5,175 nt of DNA from Eubacteriales Family XIII. Incertae Sedis bacterium. GTDB lineage: Bacteria > Bacillota > Clostridia > Peptostreptococcales > Anaerovoracaceae. The notes beneath the pieces are model-generated. The model searched no databases. It was given only the letters and a program-made list of their open reading frames with translations, and was not told where the DNA came from. The DNA is taken from positions 1 through 5,175 of the forward strand of contig JAISEX010000201.1 of assembly GCA_031263875.1 (NCBI GenBank). The letters run 5' to 3'. Shown here piece after piece: positions 1 to 5,175 of the stretch (positions within the stretch are counted from its first letter, which is position 1; the number at the start of each line of letters is the position of its first letter). The position numbers and the translations under genes were made by a program.

Positions 1-54
1 ATTATCCATTAAATAAGGCCCGATATCGCCGCACCCAATCCGCTGCGCACTGCA
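1..54 (-). other. Sequence downstream of the kinase; possible start of another gene at the edge
   Basis: These 54 bases follow the kinase stop. There is no stem-loop followed by a T-run, so no terminator is visible and transcription may continue leftwards. The minus strand has an ATG at 9-7 followed by GAT AAT (Met-Asp-Asn) running off the window, 45 bases after the kinase stop. It could begin a further operon gene, but no convincing Shine-Dalgarno precedes it and three codons prove nothing. A 17-codon frame from 55 to 2 also exists and looks fortuitous. Confidence 0.3.
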
Positions 55-1671
55 TCAGAAATCGAGCGATACGGCCGTTTCCTCTATGGCAAGCCCGGCT
101 TTGTATTTTTCCATATACGCGCCGAAGCCTTCAATATCCCCGGCGACGGGATCCAGACAGCTTCCGGTCAGGCCGGCAAAGACGCGTCCGTTCAGAAACT
201 CGGCGAGGCTCTCGCTCTTATCCGCGCGCACGCTAAAGGCCGCCAGCAAAGCGATGCCCCATGCGCCGCCCTCTCCCGCGGATTCCATCAGCGCCACGGG
301 CACGCCGAGCGCCGCCGCCATAAAGCGCTGCGCGGTCACGGGCGATGTAAACAGCCCGCCGTGAGCCAGCATCTTCTCAAGCGCGACACCCTCCTTTTTC
401 AGCAAAATATCCATGCCGATCTTCAGCGTCGCCATGCACGAATAGAGCAGGCTGCGCATAACGTTCGCGGCGTCGAAACGCGCCTCGGGCGTGCGCACCA
501 GCAGCGGGTTCCCGCGTGTAAATCCGGTCACCGGCTCGCCGGAGAAATAGTTGACGGAAACGACGCCGCCGCAATCGGGCTCGCCCCGCAGCGCTGCCTC
601 GTAGAGCTTGTCGTACAGCGCCGATTTTGGCACCTCGCAGCCGAAGGTTTTGAGCAGATCATCCGTCAGGCGTACCCACGCGTCCAGATCGGTCGTACAA
701 TTGTTGCAATGCACCATCGCGACGGGATCGCCGCAGGGCGTCGCGACGATGTCGATTTCGGGATACACGGCGGATAAATCGCGCTCGAGTACCGTCATGG
801 CGAATATCGAAGTGCCCGCGGAAACGTTTCCCGTGCGCGGCGCGATGCTGTTCGTGGCGACCATGCCCGTGCCCGCGTCGCCCTCGGGCGGGCAGAACGG
901 AACGCCCGCGCCAAACGCGCCGGTCGGGTCGAGCAAAAGCGCGCCTTCTTCGGTCAGTTTTCCGGCCTCTACGCCCGCCGGAACGATCGCCGGCAGCGCC
1001 TCACGCAGTCGCCACGCGTAGTTTTTATCCGCTATCAAATCCGAAAAAGTTTCGATCATACGACCGTTATAGCCGCCGGTTTCGGGATCGACCGGGAACA
1101 TGCCGGAGGCGTCGCCGATGCCGAGGACTCGTTCGCCCGTCAGTTTCCAATGGACATAGCCCGCCAGCGTCGTGAAAAACTCCAGCCGCTCCACGTGTTC
1201 CTCACCGCCGAGGATCGCCTGATAGAGATGGGCGATGCTCCAGCGCTGCGGAATATTAAACCGGAACGCGTCGGTCAGGCGCGCCGCAGCCGCTTCCGTG
1301 GTCGTATTACGCCATGTGCGGAAGGGAACGAGCAGTTCGCCGCTGCGGTCAAACGGAAGATAGCCGTGCATCATCGCCGAAACGCCGGCGGACGCCGCGG
1401 TCGTCAGTTTTACGCCATATTTCTCGGCGACATTATCCGACAGATTCTTGAAGCTGCCGCGCACGCCGTTCCACACGTCGTCCAAGCCGTACGTCCACAC
1501 GCCGTTCTCGAAGCGGTTCTCCCAGTCGTGAAACCCGACGGCGAGCGGCATATGGTCCGCGCCGATCAAAACGGATTTGATCCGGCTGGAACCGAGCTCG
1601 ATACCGAGGGAAGTTTTCCCGTTACCGATGTGTTCCTGCGCGATATTGATACTCGTCCTCCCGTCATTCAT
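55..1671 (-). CDS. FGGY-family carbohydrate kinase (ribulokinase/xylulokinase-like, substrate unknown)
   Basis: This is a 538-residue cytosolic kinase expected to transfer phosphate from ATP to a sugar or ketose delivered by the preceding transporter. Its two-lobed FGGY layout is readable. A phosphate-1 type motif, LGIELGSSRIKSVLIG, lies at 22-37. Substrate-side residues are around MMHGYLPFD (100-108) and TWRN (119-122). The likely catalytic Asp is in PPEGDAGTGM (D265), followed by a phosphate-2 motif GNVSAGTSIFAM (281-292). An adenosine-motif region reads AHGGLFTSPVTAQRFMAAALGVPV (436-459), then GGAWGIALLAA (468-478). The ATG at 1671 overlaps the yjfF stop (ATGA) and has AGGAAG 8 bases upstream. 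The longer frame back to 1986 is only an out-of-frame reading of yjfF, Arg-rich and unlike a kinase. Oddities are Glu25 where most FGGY kinases have Asp (GIDxGT), about 20 residues before the first strand, and HCNNCTTD at 321-328. Length and operon position suggest a ribulokinase-like role, possibly in L-arabinose or related pentose use; xylulose, fructose-type or other ketoses are not excluded. No symbol is assigned for that reason. Confidence 0.88.
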   Translation of the reverse strand: MNDGRTSINIAQEHIGNGKTSLGIELGSSRIKSVLIGADHMPLAVGFHDWENRFENGVWTYGLDDVWNGVRGSFKNLSDNVAEKYGVKLTTAASAGVSAMMHGYLPFDRSGELLVPFRTWRNTTTEAAAARLTDAFRFNIPQRWSIAHLYQAILGGEEHVERLEFFTTLAGYVHWKLTGERVLGIGDASGMFPVDPETGGYNGRMIETFSDLIADKNYAWRLREALPAIVPAGVEAGKLTEEGALLLDPTGAFGAGVPFCPPEGDAGTGMVATNSIAPRTGNVSAGTSIFAMTVLERDLSAVYPEIDIVATPCGDPVAMVHCNNCTTDLDAWVRLTDDLLKTFGCEVPKSALYDKLYEAALRGEPDCGGVVSVNYFSGEPVTGFTRGNPLLVRTPEARFDAANVMRSLLYSCMATLKIGMDILLKKEGVALEKMLAHGGLFTSPVTAQRFMAAALGVPVALMESAGEGGAWGIALLAAFSVRADKSESLAEFLNGRVFAGLTGSCLDPVAGDIEGFGAYMEKYKAGLAIEETAVSLDF

Positions 1672-2750
1672 GTGACGCGCTTCCTGTTCCGGTAGGCGAG
1701 AATAATGCTCTGCAGGACGATAAAGAAACAGAGCATAAAGCCGACGGTAATGCCCTGCCACCACGGGCCTTTCAGCTTGAGCGCGACGACGATCAGCTTG
1801 ATCGTTTCCAGCGACAGAACGCCGAACACCGTCCCGATCACGTTGCCGACGCCGCCCGTCAGCAGCGTGCCGCCGATAATCGACGCCGCGATCGCGCTCA
1901 TCTCCGCGGTGGTGAAGTGCGCCACGTCGCCCGACCCGACGTGCATCAGATACACGAAACCCGCGATGCCCGACAGCACTCCGCACACCACGTACGAGAA
2001 AAACTTCGTGCGTTTCACGTTGATGCCGAGCATCAGCGCGCTTTGGCTGTTGCCGCCGACCGCGTAGAGATTACGGCCAAACCGCGTCCATTTCAGCATC
2101 ACGAAGATAGCGATCACGACTATCAGCGCGATAATAACGCCGAGTTCCAGCGTTGCGGGAATAAACTTACCGTTTTTCGCGATCTTGCCGAGCGCAAACA
2201 TCGGGATGTCGATCTTCCGGAACGCGTTAAACGATTCGTGCTGTAAGGTCAGCGGATCCCTCTGCAGCATGGTCGTCATGCCGCGCGCCAGGAACATGCC
2301 CGCGAGCGTAATGATAAACGGCTGGACCTCCAGATAGGAAATGAGAAATCCCTGGATCGCCCCGAACGCGAGGCCGATCGCCAGCGCGAGCAGCAGCGAA
2401 CCCACGATGCCAAAGCCGCCTTTGTCGAGGCTGACGAGGCAGCTCATGCACACAAAGGCGGTCGCGCCGCCGACGGAAATATCGATGCCGCCCGCGACCA
2501 TCACGACGCTGAGCCCGCAGGAGATAATAAGCAGCGCCCCGTTGTTATTAAACAGATCGAAAAACTGGTTCGGCGTAAGAAAACTGCCGCCGAAAAACGC
2601 CATGGAAAGCCCGTACATCAGAATGAAGATGCTGATCGTTATCGTGAGCAAGAGCGCGGTGTCGGTCAGCGGCTCTCTGCGTTTCAGCGCGCTTTCGGGC
2701 CGCCTGTCTTTACGCAAAATCGAATTCAGCAGTGAATGCAGTTCGGCCAT
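1668..2750 (-). CDS. yjfF: Sugar ABC transporter permease, YjfF-like
   Basis: This is the second membrane subunit of the importer, 360 residues, of the same BPD_transp_2 family as its upstream neighbour but clearly a distinct paralogue. A charged cytoplasmic N-terminus (1-30, rich in Arg/Lys) precedes hydrophobic segments at about 31-53, 70-88, 92-107, 114-138, 143-158, 203-219, 250-268, 284-296, 302-323 and 332-352. Landmarks are VAGGIDISVGG (85-95), QPFIITLAGMFLARGM (143-158), the coupling-loop region TRFGRNLYAVGGNSQSALML (222-241) and ASIIGGTLLTGGVGNVIGTVFG (289-310). FIITLAGMF, TRFGxxxYAxGGN and IGGTLLxGGVGxVxGTxFGV match E. coli YjfF. The ATG at 2750 is chosen over the in-frame ATG at 2804 because it starts one base after the ytfT stop (TAA, T, ATG) and has a well-placed Shine-Dalgarno at 2764-2758. 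The upstream extension would run through ytfT and encodes nothing membrane-like. Its stop overlaps the kinase start as ATGA. Confidence 0.9.
   Translation of the reverse strand: MAELHSLLNSILRKDRRPESALKRREPLTDTALLLTITISIFILMYGLSMAFFGGSFLTPNQFFDLFNNNGALLIISCGLSVVMVAGGIDISVGGATAFVCMSCLVSLDKGGFGIVGSLLLALAIGLAFGAIQGFLISYLEVQPFIITLAGMFLARGMTTMLQRDPLTLQHESFNAFRKIDIPMFALGKIAKNGKFIPATLELGVIIALIVVIAIFVMLKWTRFGRNLYAVGGNSQSALMLGINVKRTKFFSYVVCGVLSGIAGFVYLMHVGSGDVAHFTTAEMSAIAASIIGGTLLTGGVGNVIGTVFGVLSLETIKLIVVALKLKGPWWQGITVGFMLCFFIVLQSIILAYRNRKRVT
1680..1685 (-). promoter_or_regulatory. Ribosome binding site for the FGGY kinase
   Basis: The minus strand reads AGGAAG, 8 bases before the ATG at 1671 and within the end of yjfF. 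Together with the ATGA stop/start overlap, it fixes the kinase start at 1671. Confidence 0.7.
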
Positions 2751-2751
2751 A

Positions 2752-3891
2752 TTACATCCCCTCTTTAAGGCGCGGAGCCTTGTGCCGCGAAAAGACGGCG
2801 CCAAACGTCCTCACGACGCCGTTTTTAATGACCGACGAGCTCGTTAAGGTGACGATGATAATGATGAATACCGCCTGCCAGAACTTGAGGCTGTCGGACG
2901 GGACGCCGAGCGTATACAAGGTGTCCATCAGGAATTTGATCGTGTAGGCGCTGATAATCGACCCCGCCATATTGAACCGCCCCCCGCCGAGGGCGTTGCC
3001 GCCGATCGCCACCGCCAAAATCACGTCCATTTCAATGCCGAGATCGAGCTTTTCGTAATTGATATTCCCGGTCCGGCTCGCCCCGATAAACCCGACGACC
3101 GCCACGCACACGCCCATAATGACATAGGTGATGAATTTGATCCGCACGGGGTCGAGCCCGTTCAGGCGCGCCGCGTGGAGATTTATCCCCACCGTCTGCG
3201 TGTAGAGGCCGAGATTCGTGAATTTCAGCACGAGCGCGATAACGATAATGCACGCGGCCGTGATAAAGATAGGCGTGGGAATGGAAACGCCGGGGATATT
3301 ATTGCCGAAATACTTGAACTCCCGCGCGTCGACGTTGCGGATCATGCCGCCGCCGATCCAGTAGGCGATCTTCCTCCCCGCCGTGAATAAAATCAGGGTC
3401 GCGACCATCGGCTGTATCTTGAAAACGGAAACCAGAATGCCGTTAAACGCGCCGAAGACCATCGACACCAGCACGCAGACGAGGAAGGCCACGATAATCG
3501 GAGCGTGCATATCCACCACCGCGGTTTCGTTGCCGCAGAGCACGCGAAGCACCACGCTGCCCGCGATCGCCACCGCCGAACCCACGCTGATATCCTGCCC
3601 GCCGGACGACGAGGTCACGAGCGTCATACCGATCGACAAAATGGCGATTTCGGAGCCGCTGTTCAGAATGGTGACAAGCCGCCCCTGCATGGAGGGATAA
3701 CCGTCGTTGTTCGTGATGATGTTTATCGACAGGACGTCGGCGTCGATAAAAATCAAATTGACCAGAAGCAGGATGAAAAATGCCAGCAAGGGAAGCAAGA
3801 GTGGCGTTTTCGCGATTTTCCCCGGCAGCGCCCGCGCAAGGGCCGCGCCTCTTTGCGGAAGCGTTTTGACATATGCTTTTGATTCAGACAT
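2752..3891 (-). CDS. ytfT: Sugar ABC transporter permease, YtfT-like
   Basis: This is a 379-residue inner-membrane permease of the BPD_transp_2 family (RbsC-like), expected to pair with the YjfF-like permease to form the sugar channel. After a basic cytoplasmic N-terminus, hydrophobic segments lie at about 30-50, 72-93, 101-118, 130-156, 160-178, 205-223, 253-272, 288-300, 306-325 and 335-352. Family landmarks are SIGMTLV (86-92), GGQDISVG (97-104), KIQPMVATLIL (158-168), the cytoplasmic coupling-loop region VGINLHAARLNGLDPVRIKF (234-253) and DVILAVAIGGNALGGGRFN (289-307). KIQPxVATLIL, VGINxxAA and GGRFN match E. coli YtfT rather than YjfF. The start is ATG at 3891, preceded by a strong Shine-Dalgarno at 3908-3901. 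Its first 8 bases (ATGTCTGA) contain the stop of the ATPase gene, so the two are probably translationally coupled. One oddity is TSSSGGQDISVG where the usual form is xxGGIDLSVG: one residue longer, with Gln for Ile. The transported sugar cannot be told from the sequence. Confidence 0.9.
   Translation of the reverse strand: MSESKAYVKTLPQRGAALARALPGKIAKTPLLLPLLAFFILLLVNLIFIDADVLSINIITNNDGYPSMQGRLVTILNSGSEIAILSIGMTLVTSSSGGQDISVGSAVAIAGSVVLRVLCGNETAVVDMHAPIIVAFLVCVLVSMVFGAFNGILVSVFKIQPMVATLILFTAGRKIAYWIGGGMIRNVDAREFKYFGNNIPGVSIPTPIFITAACIIVIALVLKFTNLGLYTQTVGINLHAARLNGLDPVRIKFITYVIMGVCVAVVGFIGASRTGNINYEKLDLGIEMDVILAVAIGGNALGGGRFNMAGSIISAYTIKFLMDTLYTLGVPSDSLKFWQAVFIIIIVTLTSSSVIKNGVVRTFGAVFSRHKAPRLKEGM
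2758..2764 (-). promoter_or_regulatory. Ribosome binding site for the YjfF-like permease
   Basis: The minus strand reads AGAGGGG, 7 bases before the ATG at 2750, within the final Lys-Glu-Gly codons of ytfT. It supports the short start at 2750 over the in-frame ATG at 2804, which lies well upstream of this site. Confidence 0.75.
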
Positions 3892-5175
3892 CTTCCGCCA
3901 CCCCTCCCGCGATCGTATGCATAATCTTCTCCTGCGTCATATCCGCGCCGCGCAGCTCGCCCACCACATTGCGGTCGCGCATCACGATAAGGCGGGAACA
4001 GACGCGCAGCATTTCCTCGATTTCCGAGGAAATAAACGTGATGCTCATCCCTTCCTGCGCGAGTTTCAAGACGAGTTTTTGTATCTCGACCTTCGTCCCG
4101 ATATCGATACCGCGCGTCGGTTCATCCAAAATAAGATATTCGGGATGCGTCAGAAGCCAGCGCGCGAGAATCACCTTCTGCTGATTGCCGCCGGAGAGCG
4201 ATTTGACCGGCGTGTCGGCGGAAGCGGTCTTAATGCCGAGCATCTTGATGTATTCGTCGGCAAAGGCGCGCGCCTCCGCTTTGGAAAAAGGCCGAAAGAA
4301 GCCTTTCATCACCTGCAGCGCGAGGATAATATTATCGCGCACCGACAGCTCGCCGATAATGCCGTCACGCTTGCGGTCTTCCGCCAGATAACCGATGCCG
4401 TTTTTCATCGCGTCTATCGGCTTTGCGATCTTGATCTTTTTGCCGCCCACGCGGATATTGCCGCCCGTCACCCGGTCCGCCCCGAAAATCGCGCGGACGC
4501 TTTCGCTGCGGCCCGAGCCGAGCAGACCCGTAAACCCGTTGACCTCGCCCTTTCCGATCCTGAAATTGAACGGCTTGACGCCGGCCGCGCTAGAGAGCTT
4601 ATCCGCCTCATAGACGGGATCGCCGACGCCCGGCAGTTCCGTCTGGAGATTGCGCACGTCGGTCAGGACATCGAGCTCCTTGCCGAGCATTTTCGCCACC
4701 AGTTGCACGCGCGGCAGATCCTTTATCTCATAGTCGCCGACAAGCTCGCCGTTGCGCAGCACCGTGATCCGGTCGCAGACCTCATAGACCTGTTCGAGAA
4801 AATGCGTCACAAAGATAATCCCGACGCCGCGCTTTTTGAGTTCGCGCATCAGCGAGAAAAGTTTCGCGACCTCCTGCTCGTCGAGCGAGGACGTCGGCTC
4901 ATCGAGGATCAGCGCCTTGCAGTCCATATCGACGGCGCGGGCGATCGCGACCATCTGCTGCACCGCCAGCGAACAGTTCGCGAGCTGCTGCGTCGGTTTC
5001 GCCGGAATGCCGAGATTGTCCAGTATCTCCTTCGCCCGTTTCTTCATCGAGCCCCACCCCACGAGGGTGTATTTCCCGCGGCCGATAAACATGTTTTCGG
5101 CAACGGTCAAATTCGGGCACAGCGTAATTTCCTGATACACCGTGCTGATGCCCAGCGTCTGGGCCTCCTGCGGCG
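3884..5175 (-). CDS. ytfR: Sugar ABC transporter ATP-binding protein, YtfR-like (5' end cut by window edge)
   Basis: This is the ATPase subunit of a CUT2-type (ribose/galactofuranose class) sugar importer; it hydrolyses ATP on the cytoplasmic face to drive the two permeases encoded next. The frame stays open to base 5175, where it reads PQEAQTLGISTVYQEITLCP, so the GTG at 5140 is internal and the true start lies outside. About 429 codons are visible against roughly 500 in the family, so the Walker A of domain 1 is missing. Counting from Val at 5140, domain 1 shows a Q-loop (VYQE, 1-4), a degenerate signature (NCSLAVQQM, 55-63), Walker B with D-loop (ALILDEPTSSLD, 76-87) and the switch His (FVTH, 110-113). 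Domain 2 shows a Walker A without Lys (GLLGSGRSE, 205-213), AEDRK (253-257), a canonical LSGGNQQK (315-322), LILDEPTRGID (336-346) and ISSE in place of the H-loop (370-373). The text between SLAVQQM and ITVLRNG closely follows E. coli YtfR as I remember it, which supports this name over RbsA or MglA. Its last 8 bases overlap the next gene. Confidence 0.92.
   Translation of the reverse strand, partial: PQEAQTLGISTVYQEITLCPNLTVAENMFIGRGKYTLVGWGSMKKRAKEILDNLGIPAKPTQQLANCSLAVQQMVAIARAVDMDCKALILDEPTSSLDEQEVAKLFSLMRELKKRGVGIIFVTHFLEQVYEVCDRITVLRNGELVGDYEIKDLPRVQLVAKMLGKELDVLTDVRNLQTELPGVGDPVYEADKLSSAAGVKPFNFRIGKGEVNGFTGLLGSGRSESVRAIFGADRVTGGNIRVGGKKIKIAKPIDAMKNGIGYLAEDRKRDGIIGELSVRDNIILALQVMKGFFRPFSKAEARAFADEYIKMLGIKTASADTPVKSLSGGNQQKVILARWLLTHPEYLILDEPTRGIDIGTKVEIQKLVLKLAQEGMSITFISSEIEEMLRVCSRLIVMRDRNVVGELRGADMTQEKIMHTIAGGVAEDV
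3901..3908 (-). promoter_or_regulatory. Ribosome binding site for the YtfT-like permease
   Basis: The minus strand reads GGGAGGGG, ending 9 bases before the ATG at 3891. It lies inside the last codons of the ATPase gene. Its strength and spacing decide the start and allow reinitiation across the 8-base overlap. Confidence 0.75.

Noticed and set aside
21..28. The short palindrome CGATATCG downstream of the kinase, considered as a terminator or operator.
   Set aside because: The arms are only 4 bases with no loop and no T-run, so chance is the simplest explanation.
2..55. A 17-codon minus-strand frame whose ATG overlaps the kinase stop (TGATG).
   Set aside because: It is very short, has no recognisable product and is easily explained by chance; the overlap alone is not enough to call a gene.
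1150..1695. A 181-codon plus-strand frame, the longest of many antisense frames (others at 361-777, 608-1021, 2341-2847, 3505-3882 and 3873-4184).
   Set aside because: Each mirrors a clearly recognised minus-strand gene in GC-rich DNA, has low-complexity Arg/His/Ala or Ser/Pro-rich text, and shows no domain motif.
1672..1986. A 105-residue N-terminal extension of the kinase frame back to an ATG at 1986.
   Set aside because: It lies wholly inside yjfF in another frame, is Arg-rich with no domain character, and the ATG at 1671 has a Shine-Dalgarno and an ATGA overlap.
2751..2804. An 18-residue extension of the YjfF-like permease to an ATG at 2804.
   Set aside because: It overlaps the end of ytfT in another frame, and the Shine-Dalgarno at 2764-2758 serves the ATG at 2750.
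5138..5140. GTG at 5140 as the start of the ATPase gene.
   Set aside because: The frame continues upstream with family-typical sequence (QTLGISTVYQE), so the codon is an internal Val and the gene starts outside the window.

Overview
The whole window is one block of four tightly packed, co-directional genes on the minus strand. In transcription order they run from the right edge to the left. The genes are a YtfR-type sugar ABC transporter ATPase (5' end cut by the window edge), a YtfT-type permease, a YjfF-type permease, and a carbohydrate kinase of the FGGY superfamily. Only the first 54 bases, downstream of the kinase, are not clearly coding. I saw no RNA gene, mobile element, CRISPR array or long repeat.

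Organism: the DNA is GC-rich with many G/C-ending codons, all starts that can be placed are ATG, and the Shine-Dalgarno sites are strong and purine-rich. A one-ATPase, two-permease sugar importer next to an FGGY kinase is common in saccharolytic anaerobes. A GC-rich Clostridia-type Firmicute, for example from a gut community, fits best. This is an inference from style and gene order, because no phylogenetic marker is present.

Layout (minus strand): ytfR-like ATPase, from beyond 5175 to 3884; ytfT-like permease, 3891-2752, overlapping the ATPase by 8 bases; yjfF-like permease, 2750-1668, one base after ytfT; FGGY kinase, 1671-55, overlapping yjfF by 4 bases (ATGA). The junctions indicate one polycistronic mRNA with translational coupling. 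The promoter, any regulator and the expected periplasmic/lipoprotein sugar-binding protein (YtfQ-like) must lie to the right of the window. Later operon genes may lie to the left.

Working model: a binding protein outside the window delivers a monosaccharide to the YtfT/YjfF heterodimeric channel. The double-domain YtfR ATPase powers import. The kinase then phosphorylates the sugar or its ketose isomer for catabolism. The characterised relatives of this transporter subgroup carry furanose-form sugars (E. coli YtfQRT-YjfF, galactofuranose) or fructose (the bifidobacterial Fru system), and the kinase has a ribulokinase/xylulokinase-like layout. The actual substrate cannot be read from this sequence. 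I found no previously undescribed system here; the points most worth checking are the kinase's substrate and a few sequence oddities.
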